Positions 26,432-34,509 of a DNA stretch of 64,000 nucleotides are shown one piece after another. Origin of the DNA: Halorussus sp. MSC15.2 (GTDB lineage: Archaea; Halobacteriota; Halobacteria; Halobacteriales; Haladaptataceae). Where the stretch lies: contig NZ_VSLZ01000002.1 in the NCBI RefSeq assembly GCF_010747475.1, forward strand, positions 186,001 through 250,000, in the 5' to 3' direction. Under the pieces are notes generated by a model that saw only the letters and a list, made by a program, of their open reading frames with translations, searched no databases and was not told where the DNA came from. Position 1 is the first letter of the stretch. Each line of letters starts with the position of its first letter. Both the position numbers and the translations under genes were made by a program.

Positions 26432-26492
26432 GCTTCCGTACCGTGCTTACGGAGGCTCACGCGGACCCGCTGCCACTAACAGCGGGGTCCGC
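26432..26492 (+). ncRNA. Two tandem strong hairpins, possible structured RNA
   Basis: Hairpin one pairs 26432-26440 with 26448-26456 (nine pairs, one G-U) around a seven-base loop. Hairpin two pairs 26461-26472 with 26480-26492 (twelve pairs with one bulged base) and is followed by a T-rich TTCGTTTT. The pair sits in a 400-base gap between divergent genes. It could be a small RNA with a terminator-like end, or a DNA structure used by the element. Confidence 0.4.
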
Positions 26493-26672
26493 TTCGTTTT
26501 CGAGCGATGGACTCATCGGCGAGCGACGGGTCCGCGATTGTCTCCGTGATTTCTCCCTTTAGAGTAATGCGTAATAAATCTTGATACTGGTTAGTATCAC
26601 AGACACACCAACAGGTATTAACAGTGGACGGGTGACATGCAATTATGAGAATTGAGCATCAAGAGCGGGGTA

Positions 26673-26939
26673 ATGCGCCCGCTGGTGACGTGGATGACTA
26701 AGTCAGACCCTGCTATCCTCGAATTTTTCGAGGAGCAGGACATTTCTATGCCGCCAGCGGTTGTCTCCTTCAACATCGAAGGAGTATCGCATCCGACTGT
26801 AAAGCGTCGAATGCCTGAATTGGCCGACCATGGGTTACTGGAGAAAGTAGAAGGAAAGCGTGGCTATTATCGGATTACGGACCGCGGCCGTGCCTACCTC
26901 GCGGGCGACCTCGACGCCGAGGAGTTAGAGGACGAGTAA
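26673..26939 (+). CDS. Winged-helix transcription regulator
   Basis: 88 residues from the ATG at 26673, preceded by GCGGGG; a second in-frame ATG at 26694 and an upstream TTG at 26652 are alternatives. The segment SHPTVKRRMPELADHGLLEK is a helix-turn-helix recognition region and GYYRITDRGRAYLAGDLD is the wing. Similar small wHTH proteins are common in haloarchaeal mobile elements and often act near their own promoter. It faces away from the integrase operon, sharing the 400-base control region. Confidence 0.78.
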   Translation: MRPLVTWMTKSDPAILEFFEEQDISMPPAVVSFNIEGVSHPTVKRRMPELADHGLLEKVEGKRGYYRITDRGRAYLAGDLDAEELEDE

Positions 26940-26963
26940 TCGGAATGGTTGGTCTCTCCGGCG

Positions 26964-27542
26964 CTACCCCGTGATTCGCTGACCGAGTTCGAGGAACACC
27001 GCGTCCTCGCCTTCGACCTTTCCGCTCGGAGTCCACTTGATATACGCTGGGTTCTTCGCAGATGCGTCGTAGCTGACGTTCGGAAACGCGCTTTCTCCGC
27101 CTTTCACCCGGTCAGTAGCGACGAATGGCTCGTTGAGGACGCGCTTATCATCTCGGTTCCGTAGCTTTTCCCACGATACGTTGTCCGGTAGTTCGGTTAG
27201 GAGAGGGAAAGCCTCTCCAGCGACCCACAAGTTGAAGTTGGTAAGGCTGGGAACCGATTTTGACCGTTCTCCGAGATTGTTGACAGTGAGATTCACATCG
27301 TAGAACGCGCCATTCTCGGCGTCCAACAGCTTGGTTTGATCGGCGTCGGAGTCGTAGTAGCGGACCTCGTTCTTCCGGCCCCACTGACCGACCGAGACCT
27401 CGATGTTGTCCTCGCTGACCGCGGTGGAGTGGACTGGGCCGTCGGGCGTGGTCGTCGGTTCATCCGACGAGGAAGAGGTACAGCCAGCGGTAGCAGTTGT
27501 GAGAGTCACCCCAGTCGCGGCGAGGAAGCTTCGTCGGTTCAT
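26964..27542 (-). CDS. Tat lipoprotein
   Basis: 192 residues. The N-terminus has MNRRSFLAATGVTLTTATAG followed by C-T, a twin-arginine signal with a lipobox. The mature protein has a serine- and threonine-rich spacer and one beta-sandwich-like domain (FYDVNLTVNNLGERSKSVPS), resembling DUF4352-type extracellular domains. It is lipid-anchored outside the membrane. Part of the accessory mosaic of the element; role unknown. Confidence 0.75.
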   Translation of the reverse strand: MNRRSFLAATGVTLTTATAGCTSSSSDEPTTTPDGPVHSTAVSEDNIEVSVGQWGRKNEVRYYDSDADQTKLLDAENGAFYDVNLTVNNLGERSKSVPSLTNFNLWVAGEAFPLLTELPDNVSWEKLRNRDDKRVLNEPFVATDRVKGGESAFPNVSYDASAKNPAYIKWTPSGKVEGEDAVFLELGQRITG

Positions 27543-27605
27543 AGTCTCCGTGTCTGACAGCGCGATAATAAGACCAGCGGTGGGAAACTGGGACTCGTCT
27601 CCTTC

Positions 27606-28262
27606 TCAAAGGCCGTAGAGTTCCGCACGGTCCAGCGACCGATTGATGGTCGCCCGCGAGGTTTCCAACCGTTTAGCGGCCTTCCGCTTGGAGAGTTCAT
27701 CTTTTCGGACCATGTCCAGAACGGCGACCACGTCGTGGTAGTTCTCGGCCTCGACGAGTCGTCCGTCGTCCTTCTCGAATCCGAGGGGAGCAGGGCCGTG
27801 GTGGTAGTCGTCCTTGGCCTGTCGAGCGGCGATTCCTTCCTTCGTCCGCTGTTGAGCCATGTTCGCCTCTAGTTCGGCAAACACTCCGAGAAGTTGGAAC
27901 AGCGCCCGCTGGAACGGGTCGTCGTCGCCGGGCCGGAGCGTCAGGCCCTCGGTGACGATGTGAAGTTCGACCCCAGCGCCTTCGAGGCGAGAGGCCGTGC
28001 GTTCGAGGTCGGAGATTGACCGACAGACTCGTGAGACGCTGTGGACGACCACGGCGTCGAGGTCACCCGCGTTGGCGTTGGCGACCATCTCTTGGTAGCC
28101 CGAGCGGTCGGTGTTGGTTCCGGTACTCTTGTCGCGGTACACTTCGAGGTCGGCGAGGTCTGCGCCGAACTCGCGCTCGGCGTAGTCTCGGGTTGAGGAC
28201 AGCTGCCGGTCGAGGCTTTGGTCGTCGGTGGAGACGCGACAGTAGCAGGCGATTTCGCTCAT
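27606..28262 (-). CDS. Serine recombinase (resolvase family)
   Basis: 218 residues from the ATG at 28262; an ATG four codons upstream is the alternative. The N-terminal catalytic domain begins ACYCRVSTDDQSLDRQL, with the nucleophilic serine in RVST, and continues with YRDKSTGTNTDRSGYQEM and VVVHSVSRVCRS. A long helix (AELEANMAQQRTKEGI) follows and the C-terminus is a helix-turn-helix (ELSKRKAAKRLETSRATINR). It could resolve multimers or invert DNA within the element, acting in addition to the tyrosine integrase. Confidence 0.88.
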   Translation of the reverse strand: MSEIACYCRVSTDDQSLDRQLSSTRDYAEREFGADLADLEVYRDKSTGTNTDRSGYQEMVANANAGDLDAVVVHSVSRVCRSISDLERTASRLEGAGVELHIVTEGLTLRPGDDDPFQRALFQLLGVFAELEANMAQQRTKEGIAARQAKDDYHHGPAPLGFEKDDGRLVEAENYHDVVAVLDMVRKDELSKRKAAKRLETSRATINRSLDRAELYGL

Positions 28263-28286
28263 GGTCTCGTACACCCACCAACTTCA

Positions 28287-28298
28287 CTTAAACTCGGG
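28287..28298 (-). promoter_or_regulatory. TATA-type promoter of the serine recombinase gene
   Basis: Minus-strand CCCGAGTTTAAG, with TTTAAG 25-30 bases before the ATG at 28262, the spacing for a leaderless transcript. The same twelve bases occur at the same distance before the gene starting at 29628. Confidence 0.55.
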
Positions 28299-28373
28299 AA
28301 GAAACGTACAGGCTGTACGGGAACGCTGGTACTCGTTCATATTTCGGAATGAATATGTATCCTTGAGAGAGGG

Positions 28374-28805
28374 GTGGAAGTAGTGGACCGCACTTGCTTC
28401 ATTTGTGGCGAGACAAATCAGAATGTGATGGAAGAGCATCACATTTTACCCCGAAGATACGATGGCAGTGATGAGCCTGAAAACTTAGTCACTCTCTGCT
28501 CCAATTGCCACACAGCCATCGAGAAAATATACGGAGACGACTTCTTCGACCGGCTAATTGAAAATATTAAGAACAGGGAGTTCGGTGGCGATGTGACTGA
28601 AGGCGTCGAGTGCTTCGCCGAAGAGTATCTTGGTGAGGATAATGTAAGTGTCCCCAAGGGTACTACGGATGGGAGTCGAGCGGAAATATTTCGAGCATAT
28701 AAGGACTTCTGCGAACGGAGACGGTTCCCTCGCCACACGGTAAGACGCCGTTTCCTTAGAGAGTTAGAGTCCGTTATGGATGGTGAATTTTGGAGGACTG
28801 TTTGA
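28374..28805 (+). CDS. HNH endonuclease-like protein
   Basis: 143 residues. The N-terminal 60 residues form an HNH/ββα-metal domain: CFICGETNQNVMEEHHILPR, then EPENLVTLCSNCHTAIEK, with two CxxC zinc knuckles and the HH, N and H residues of the motif. The C-terminal half is helical and basic, probably DNA-binding. The gene is clearly AT-richer than its surroundings, so it may be a recent guest. Homing or defence nuclease are both possible. Confidence 0.82.
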   Translation: MEVVDRTCFICGETNQNVMEEHHILPRRYDGSDEPENLVTLCSNCHTAIEKIYGDDFFDRLIENIKNREFGGDVTEGVECFAEEYLGEDNVSVPKGTTDGSRAEIFRAYKDFCERRRFPRHTVRRRFLRELESVMDGEFWRTV

Positions 28806-28890
28806 ACACAGTCAAGAGACCGGCTAACCACCGATGCGCTCCAGAATGTTCTCCGGAAGCTGTAAATCATAATAAATCAGTAGTTAGGAC

Positions 28891-29250
28891 ATGGCTAGTA
28901 CTGACGTTGAGTTCGCATTGGTACTCTTACAAGTAATCGCGCTCTTATTTCCAGTCATCGCAATTTTACTCCAAGCTTATCGCAAAATTGGCATCTACAA
29001 AGAAGACCGTAGCGTTGTTCTTCCCTTTCACCCTGAATACGGTATTTGGCTCGCAGGGGGATTTTTAGCTGTTGCAGGTGTTGCAGATATTGTGTTTTTA
29101 ATCCGGACAATAGATAAGACCTCTATTTTGTTGTTCCTGTCCGCAGGTATGGTCCTTCTCGTACTGATTGGTTTAGGAGTATCTGCGGCTTCCATCACAT
29201 CCCGCCAAATCGATGAACTCTTTGAGGAATCGATTCCAGACGAAGAATGA
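28891..29250 (+). CDS. Three-helix membrane protein
   Basis: 119 residues with three hydrophobic helices (LVLLQVIALLFPVIAILLQA, WLAGGFLAVAGVADIVFLI and LFLSAGMVLLVLIGLGVSAA) and an acidic C-terminus. It is AT-rich like the HNH gene just upstream, and the two may have arrived together. No family recognised; membrane anchoring of a defence effector is one possibility but there is no motif to support it. The 150 bases after it (29251-29400) show no convincing gene. Confidence 0.65.
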   Translation: MASTDVEFALVLLQVIALLFPVIAILLQAYRKIGIYKEDRSVVLPFHPEYGIWLAGGFLAVAGVADIVFLIRTIDKTSILLFLSAGMVLLVLIGLGVSAASITSRQIDELFEESIPDEE

Positions 29251-29400
29251 TATCTCCAAGTCGTTAGAAGTTAATGACACCCCGCGACTCGCCCGCTTCG
29301 ACATGGCCGTCGAGACCCGACGACGTCCCGGTGAACACGGTGACCGACCCATCTTCGACCGCATCAAGAACTCCGCTTGGAGAGCACGACCCGGACATGG

Positions 29401-29628
29401 TCAGTCAGCAGCCTCTAACTCGGGGTCGGCGTGGTTGGGCTGGTCCAGTGGTTGGCAGTCCTCGTCGAGGATAACGAGTTCGTAGCGGCCCTCACCGTCG
29501 TAGTTGAAGTGGATGTTAGCGCTCTCGACGTTTCCGTCGTCGTCAACGAGTCCGTCGCGTTCGAGGTACTCTTTCGGCACGGTGACGATTCCACTCGTCT
29601 TATCGTCGGCTGGTGACAGTTTCCGCAT
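29401..29628 (-). CDS. AbrB-like small protein
   Basis: 75 residues. The core SGIVTVPKEYLERDGLVDDD resembles the SpoVT/AbrB swapped-hairpin DNA-binding fold, which typically reads G-x-V-T-I-P-K. The C-terminal half (YELVILDEDCQPLDQPN) is a beta strand and acidic tail. A promoter identical to that of the serine recombinase lies 25-36 bases upstream. Probably a transcription or antitoxin-like regulator; no toxin partner is visible. Confidence 0.7.
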   Translation of the reverse strand: MRKLSPADDKTSGIVTVPKEYLERDGLVDDDGNVESANIHFNYDGEGRYELVILDEDCQPLDQPNHADPELEAAD

Positions 29629-29652
29629 ACCACAGTCTGGGAGATTCTCTAC

Positions 29653-29664
29653 CTTAAACTCGGG
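29653..29664 (-). promoter_or_regulatory. TATA-type promoter of the AbrB-like gene
   Basis: The same minus-strand twelve bases CCCGAGTTTAAG as at 28287-28298, with TTTAAG 25-30 bases before the ATG at 29628, again a leaderless arrangement. Confidence 0.55.
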
Positions 29665-29786
29665 ATGTATCCACGACGGCTACACGAACATCGTACGATA
29701 ATCTTGTAGAACATCTTATGTTTTGAAGCTGGAAACCATGACGATGTTGTAGCGGCTGGCCTCCGCGGCTGGCCGTCGTGACAACT

Positions 29787-29948
29787 ATGGGCAAGGACCC
29801 ACGCGAGCCGCGTCGAACCGACGGCTCTCACGACCGTTTTCAGGAGCATCGTATCCACCGAAGCTACGAGTCCGTCCTCGACACCACCGTCGGCGACCTC
29901 GCACGCGTTGACGACGGCCTCAACGACCTCGTCGGGAGGCAGGCGTGA
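29787..29948 (+). CDS. Small polar protein opening the membrane-module operon
   Basis: 53 residues, highly charged (MGKDPREPRRTDGSHDRFQE), with a helical end. It begins 23 bases after a GGCTGGC-rich stretch and its stop overlaps the GTG of the next gene. No domain recognised. Its place at the head of the coupled series suggests a regulatory or scaffolding role for the module (inference). Confidence 0.55.
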   Translation: MGKDPREPRRTDGSHDRFQEHRIHRSYESVLDTTVGDLARVDDGLNDLVGRQA

Positions 29949-30373
29949 CCGACGCCCCAGTCCGTCTGGCGGACTCAGCCGACGACACGGGCGGCGAGGT
30001 TGCCATCCGGGAGAACGGGCAGGTGACGGCGTTCGCCGCCTCGAATCTCGACGGGCAGATTTCCATCTGTCTCGACAACGAGGACCCCGAAATCGGTGTC
30101 CCGCCGCACGCTGACGTACGGTTCGAGGACCCAACCGCAGACGACGAAGTGCTCGCGGACGGCGGTGTCGCCGACCACGTCGCGGTCACGTCCCGAGGCA
30201 TCGGCCTCGAAGAGGACCTCGCAGTGTTCGCACTCGTCGGGACCATCTTCTCGCTCGTCGGGGGCGGCTACCTCCTTTCGACGGCCAACTCCTTCTCGGG
30301 AATTGTGATGGTCTGTGTCGGCCTAATCCTCACGGCCATCCTCGCCCGCCAACAGGAGGAGTCCCTCGCGTGA
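29945..30373 (+). CDS. Two-helix membrane protein with soluble N-terminus
   Basis: 142 residues from a GTG overlapping the previous stop. About 95 soluble acidic residues (GQISICLDNEDPEIGVPPHA within them) precede two helices (LAVFALVGTIFSLVGGGYLL and FSGIVMVCVGLILTAILA). No named family. It is part of the continuous rightward gene run of the element. Confidence 0.68.
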   Translation: MTDAPVRLADSADDTGGEVAIRENGQVTAFAASNLDGQISICLDNEDPEIGVPPHADVRFEDPTADDEVLADGGVADHVAVTSRGIGLEEDLAVFALVGTIFSLVGGGYLLSTANSFSGIVMVCVGLILTAILARQQEESLA

Positions 30374-30492
30374 CCTCGTTTGGCGTCCTCGATTTCGGCG
30401 GCGAGCGCTGGCATCAGTACGTCCACAACCTGCGCGAGACGTGGCCACCGCGCCCCGAACTGCATCCCGCCGTAGAGGAGGTTTCACCGTGA
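30370..30492 (+). CDS. Small coupled gene (40 aa)
   Basis: 40 residues from a GTG that overlaps the stop of the previous gene by four bases; its own stop overlaps the next GTG the same way. The peptide is aromatic and proline rich (FGVLDFGGERWHQYVHNLRE). The double overlap argues that it is really translated, but no function can be given. Confidence 0.5.
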   Translation: MTSFGVLDFGGERWHQYVHNLRETWPPRPELHPAVEEVSP

Positions 30493-30707
30493 AGCGTTGG
30501 AAGAAGGTCCTGCTGGCAATCATCGCAGGACCGGCGCTGATGACTGTCGGATTCGTGGTCGGCGGTGCGTTGTGGACGGGACTCGTCAACGTTCTCGGAA
30601 GCGTCGCCCCGAGCGTGACCGGCCTGAAGTCGTTCGGTATCGTCCCGGCAGTTCTGGGCGCTCTCGGCCTGCCATATCTGGTCTTCGCAGATGATTCGGA
30701 CGACTGA
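30489..30707 (+). CDS. Small two-helix membrane protein
   Basis: 72 residues from the GTG at 30489. Basic start (MKRWKKVLLAI), a first helix (IAGPALMTVGFVVGGALWTG), a second near the end (FGIVPAVLGALGLPYLVFA), and an acidic tip (DDSDD). A longer frame with an upstream ATG exists, but the GTG matches the four-base overlap seen throughout the module. Confidence 0.6.
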   Translation: MKRWKKVLLAIIAGPALMTVGFVVGGALWTGLVNVLGSVAPSVTGLKSFGIVPAVLGALGLPYLVFADDSDD

Positions 30708-30773
30708 GACTCTCGAAGCTGAATCGACTCGCACCAGCCACGGTGCCGAAACGACCGCAGAAGAACCCAACAC

Positions 30774-32309
30774 ATGAACTTCGGAGATTCACGATTCGCA
30801 TCGGCCTTCATCGCAGTACTGCTCGTCGCGTCGTCGATTACCGGCGTCGCGGGCGTCGCCCTCGCACAAGAGGCCGACGTTCCGTCGCCCATCGACGACC
30901 CGACCGAACTCTACTACGACGCCTCGACCGTCCACAACCCCGAGATTCCCGTGACGGTCACGAAGGACGTCCACCACGTCGGCGACTGGACACCGACCCA
31001 GTACGAGAGCGACTCGGGCGAAGCCCGGACGCTCAACGCCTCGCTCAACCAATCGAAGGCGAACCCCATCGCGCTCGTCGCGACGGACATCAACGCCTCC
31101 GACTTCGGGGAGTTCCCCCGAAAGAACGAGGCCGCCAATTCGGCATCGGCGCTCGATGCCTCCGAGTGGTCGGCCGATTCGTCCGGCATCTCCACCACCG
31201 GAGCGACCTTCAGCGTCCAAGATGCAACGACTGCACCCGGCGTAGATGCCGTCCGAGTTAACACGTCGAGTCTCAGCAGCGGTGACACAGGAGTTGCGAC
31301 GTACAGCAACTTCTCCATTACCAGCGACGAGGCCAAGCGCTTCGCACAGTTCGGCGTGGACATCGACACGCTTGACTCCGGCACGCACGCCGAGGTCCGC
31401 GTCGTTGACGAGGACGGCGACTACAAGGCGTTCGTCATCGACCCGAACAACGCGACCGCCGACGCCGACGTCCTCGCGAACAGCACTGGCGACGGCTACG
31501 TCACCCAGCAGCAGATGGGCGGCATCACGACCGAGGGCACCGGCGACGGCAGTTTCAACAACATCCAATCAGTCGAGGTTCGCGTTACCGACGGCGACCT
31601 TGACGCCAGTTTCTCGCTCATCAACGCCGAGAAGATGGGACAGTACACGTTCGGTGAACAGGCCTACGACGAGGACGGCGACGGCGAGAAGGACGAGACC
31701 CGGACGCTCTACGAGCCGAGCGGTCAGTACCGGATTACCAGCTACGAGTCGCTCCAGAGCAGTTTCTCCGGCGCTGAAGTCCACAACACCGAGCAGTCGC
31801 TCCAGTTCCACGCGTCGAACCTCACGCAGGAGATGGATGCGCAGGTCGAGTTCTCCTCGGCCGGGGACTTCCCGGACTTCGAGCTTATCGCGGACGTCTA
31901 CTACCGGCTTCAGCTCCCGTCGGCGTACGACCTGAGCTATCAGAACGCCGAACTGGCTGACACGGTGGACCTGCCGAGCGGCCGCTACCAGTCGGTTGAG
32001 GTCGCCGAAGGCGTCGGCGACACCGGGTTCCAGAACATCAGTTCGTGGACCTCGGTCAAGAGCAAGTACGGCACGCAGGGCGCGAACGTCACGCTCGACT
32101 CGACGATTCAGCCCGGCCAGCAGATTGCCATCCACTACCAGTACCCCATCACCAGTGCCGAGCAGGGCGACATGACGTCCCAAGGCGGCGTCGCGGGCCA
32201 GTTCCGGAAGGGTGGTGGCGGTAATTGGGCGAGCGACATCCCGATTCTCGGGTCGCTCGTATCCATCGTCGGCGCAATCTTCGGCGGTAAATGGCTGATG
32301 GACCGGTAA
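30774..32309 (+). CDS. Exported surface protein, candidate spike (511 aa)
   Basis: A cleavable signal peptide (FASAFIAVLLVASSITGVAG, then VALAQE) is followed by a large extracellular domain rich in beta strand and about eight N-x-S/T sequons. The C-terminus holds a single hydrophobic helix (IPILGSLVSIVGAIFGGKWL) with a very short basic tail, so it is a type I surface protein. Signal plus ectodomain plus C-terminal anchor is the architecture of pleolipovirus VP4 spikes. I see no sequence motif that proves homology, so spike is an inference from architecture and from the membrane-protein genes that follow. Confidence 0.72.
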   Translation: MNFGDSRFASAFIAVLLVASSITGVAGVALAQEADVPSPIDDPTELYYDASTVHNPEIPVTVTKDVHHVGDWTPTQYESDSGEARTLNASLNQSKANPIALVATDINASDFGEFPRKNEAANSASALDASEWSADSSGISTTGATFSVQDATTAPGVDAVRVNTSSLSSGDTGVATYSNFSITSDEAKRFAQFGVDIDTLDSGTHAEVRVVDEDGDYKAFVIDPNNATADADVLANSTGDGYVTQQQMGGITTEGTGDGSFNNIQSVEVRVTDGDLDASFSLINAEKMGQYTFGEQAYDEDGDGEKDETRTLYEPSGQYRITSYESLQSSFSGAEVHNTEQSLQFHASNLTQEMDAQVEFSSAGDFPDFELIADVYYRLQLPSAYDLSYQNAELADTVDLPSGRYQSVEVAEGVGDTGFQNISSWTSVKSKYGTQGANVTLDSTIQPGQQIAIHYQYPITSAEQGDMTSQGGVAGQFRKGGGGNWASDIPILGSLVSIVGAIFGGKWLMDR

Positions 32310-32322
32310 CGAGGTGTCACAG

Positions 32323-32751
32323 ATGGCATCCTCACAACCGAATCCGATGGACCTCATCAACAGGGCGGAAGGGAAGTCCCTGACCAGCGTCACCAAACAG
32401 GGCATCGGCGGGTGGCTATTCGCGCTCAGCACCAGCGCCATCCTCGGCGTTCAGGCGCTGACCCAACTCTTGTTGATGCCGGTCCGACTCGTCAACAAAA
32501 TCGGCACCAACGTCGTCGAGGGCCTCATCCTGAAGCCGCTGCTCGTGGTCATCACGGGGAGCGAGGCGTCGGCGCGCGGCGTTGACCAGATGGGGCTGTT
32601 CGGTCTCCCAATAGGGACTATCGTCCTACTCGGAACGTTCTCGATTATCGCGCTGTACCTCCGGCAGGACGTGACGTCGGACACGATTCCGGGTACGTTT
32701 ACCGACTACTTCGGAACCGGTGTTGACGAAGACGCGGAGGACGGAGCGTAG
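32323..32751 (+). CDS. Membrane protein of the element module
   Basis: 142 residues from the ATG at 32323 with GAGGTG six bases upstream; a GTG three codons earlier is less likely. About three hydrophobic helices (GGWLFALSTSAILGVQALTQ; LILKPLLVVITGS; LFGLPIGTIVLLGTFSIIAL) and an acidic C-terminus. Directly follows the candidate spike gene. Small multi-helix proteins next to the spike are typical for membrane-vesicle viruses (VP3 type), but sequence homology is not evident by eye. Confidence 0.68.
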   Translation: MASSQPNPMDLINRAEGKSLTSVTKQGIGGWLFALSTSAILGVQALTQLLLMPVRLVNKIGTNVVEGLILKPLLVVITGSEASARGVDQMGLFGLPIGTIVLLGTFSIIALYLRQDVTSDTIPGTFTDYFGTGVDEDAEDGA

Positions 32752-32794
32752 CCATGCTCGGTGCGCGTCCCCCACTGGCCCGGAGGTGGTCGGC

Positions 32795-33184
32795 GTGAGT
32801 CCACCGGGACCAGATTTCGAGCAGGGCAGCGGAGGCGGCGGCTCGCGGGACGCGTTGATTACGTCGCTACTCACTCGGGACAATCACATCAAGTGGGGCG
32901 CGCTCGGTGTGGCGCTAACCGGGAGTACCGTCTACGCGATTTTCATTGGCGTCGTTCGGGGTGTCATCTCGGTCGGCGCGGCAATCGACCTGTTCGTCGG
33001 CGGTCTCGTCGGAACCATCGAGAGACAGACGACCCGGTACTTCGACTCGTTCACGCGACAACTCGCGGCGGCGTGGACGTTCGAGATTGACCTCGGTCTG
33101 TTCCAGCTTCCGTTCAACCTCGTGATGGTGCTGGTGGCGTTCACCATGCTCGCAATCGGGGTGAGTCAATTCACCGATGGTTAA
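32795..33184 (+). CDS. Membrane protein of the element module
   Basis: 129 residues from a GTG at 32795 preceded by GGAGGTGG. The N-terminus is polar and glycine rich (PPGPDFEQGSGGGGSRDAL), then come a helix near residues 34-58 (WGALGVALTGSTVYAIFIGV) and a C-terminal helix (LPFNLVMVLVAFTMLAIGV). A 14-codon ORF (32754-32798) ends in the same overlapped GTGA and may couple its translation. It overlaps the next gene by eight bases. Confidence 0.66.
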   Translation: MSPPGPDFEQGSGGGGSRDALITSLLTRDNHIKWGALGVALTGSTVYAIFIGVVRGVISVGAAIDLFVGGLVGTIERQTTRYFDSFTRQLAAAWTFEIDLGLFQLPFNLVMVLVAFTMLAIGVSQFTDG

Positions 33185-33710
33185 GATAGTCGAGAAGGTG
33201 ACGAAAGTCACCGTCCCCGACTGGGTTAGTGAAAATGCGAACGCACTGAAAGCGTTAGCCACCCTCTCCGCGGGTGGTATCTCGTTCTACGCTAATCCCC
33301 TCGGCTTTCTTCGGGCGAAGATTGCGCCGATGGTGGTAGGTGGCATCCTCGACATGTTCACGCCGATAATTGAGGGTATCCTGTTCCTGTTCGTCGGGTC
33401 GGAAGTCGGGTATCCGGGGTACCCGCCTGCGACGGGTGCCACGTACGGGGCGACCGACCTGTTGCCCCTCGTCGTGGACATCACCGTCAGTCCGATTCTC
33501 ACACTGATGCGGATTGGCGTGGGCGGACTCATCAACATCAACCAAGCGGTCGTCCCGTCGGGGACGCCGTTCGCGGCGCTGGTCGTGTACGCGCTGCTGG
33601 TGGCCGAGACGCTGATTCTGGCGGAGTTGGCGATACGAGGGCTTCGGGCGGTGCTGGACTCGGTTCCAGTCACGTCGGGCATCGAGACGTTCCTGTTTGG
33701 AGGCGGATAG
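33177..33710 (+). CDS. Multi-pass membrane protein of the element module
   Basis: 177 residues with four or five hydrophobic stretches (for example MVVGGILDMFTPIIEGILFL and ALVVYALLVAETLILAELAI) and a glycine/tyrosine/proline loop (GYPGYPPATGATYG). No catalytic motif. Its start lies inside the end of the preceding gene. Function unknown; likely an envelope component. Confidence 0.68.
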   Translation: MVKIVEKVTKVTVPDWVSENANALKALATLSAGGISFYANPLGFLRAKIAPMVVGGILDMFTPIIEGILFLFVGSEVGYPGYPPATGATYGATDLLPLVVDITVSPILTLMRIGVGGLININQAVVPSGTPFAALVVYALLVAETLILAELAIRGLRAVLDSVPVTSGIETFLFGGG

Positions 33711-33714
33711 AGAT

Positions 33715-34017
33715 ATGAAAGGACTCAACCGCGTTCGTGAGGCGCTTGCGCACCCGCTGGCGGCGGCATCGACAGTTGCGGGAGTATTCGGTATCGCGCT
33801 CCATCCGGGCGTGCTGAAGGCGTTCGTGCTGGCGTTGTGGCAATCGGCACCGACGCTGTTCACCATCAGTTCCATCGGAGCGTTCACGCTTCCGAAGATT
33901 CTCCCGAAACTGGAGTTGCTGAAGCCGGTGTTCATGGCGGCGCTGGCCGTCTCGGGCGTGCTGTACCTCGCCCGTCTCGGGAAGCGGACGTACCAGAACT
34001 TCGACAACGAACTATGA
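33715..34017 (+). CDS. Membrane protein of the element module
   Basis: 100 residues from the ATG at 33715, behind GGAGG at 33699-33703. Two or three hydrophobic segments (LAAASTVAGVFGIALHPGVL; LFTISSIGAFTLPKI; PVFMAALAVSGVLYLARLG) and a polar end. Its stop overlaps the start of a 23-residue ORF. Confidence 0.66.
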   Translation: MKGLNRVREALAHPLAAASTVAGVFGIALHPGVLKAFVLALWQSAPTLFTISSIGAFTLPKILPKLELLKPVFMAALAVSGVLYLARLGKRTYQNFDNEL

Positions 34018-34085
34018 GACGAAACACACGCACAGACGGCTGTATCGCACGCAAAACGAAGAGTAGGGAGGTACGCCATGCCTAA
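34014..34085 (+). CDS. Tiny coupled ORF (23 aa)
   Basis: 23 residues, basic (MRRNTRTDGCIARKTKSREV), whose ATGA start overlaps the previous stop and whose end overlaps the next gene start; a GGAGG lies just before that next start. It may be a real peptide or simply a device that carries ribosomes from one gene to the next. Confidence 0.4.
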   Translation: MRRNTRTDGCIARKTKSREVRHA

Positions 34086-34509
34086 GCTGGCGTTCCTCGC
34101 GGACAACTGGACGTGGCTCGTCGGCGCACTGCTCGCGGCGCTGTTCACGTACTGGTGGTGGGACGAGCGCAACGAACACGAGCATCAAAGTCCCGGCGAG
34201 ACTGTGGACCGCGTCACTTCACGGGCCGAATCCGCGACCGGTGGGGCACTGTCGGGCTTCCGGGCGCTGCTCGTCGGTCTCGCGTCCATCGGCATGACCA
34301 TCGCGGTCGAGTTCCTGCAACTCGCAGGAGACTTGAACGAACTCCTCGGTGGCGTCCCGTTCATCGTGGGCTACCTGATTTACGGCGGACTGTCGTTCGT
34401 CGGCATCGAGTGGGACATTTCACCGCAGGTTCTCGGGTTCGCGTTCATCCTGATTCTGCTCGTGGCGGCGATGGCGAAGTTCGGCCAGCCGGGAGGTGAC
34501 CGGGCGTGA
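34078..34509 (+). CDS. Multi-pass membrane protein of the element module
   Basis: 143 residues. A first helix (WTWLVGALLAALFTYWWW) is followed by a charged loop (DERNEHEHQSPGETVDRVTS) and three further helices ending in FAFILILLVAAMAKFG. Overlaps both neighbours by four to eight bases. No family recognised. Confidence 0.68.
   Translation: MPKLAFLADNWTWLVGALLAALFTYWWWDERNEHEHQSPGETVDRVTSRAESATGGALSGFRALLVGLASIGMTIAVEFLQLAGDLNELLGGVPFIVGYLIYGGLSFVGIEWDISPQVLGFAFILILLVAAMAKFGQPGGDRA

Noticed and set aside
29213-29485. 90-residue plus-strand ORF after the three-helix protein
   Set aside because: Low-complexity, overlaps the end of two better genes, no start signal.
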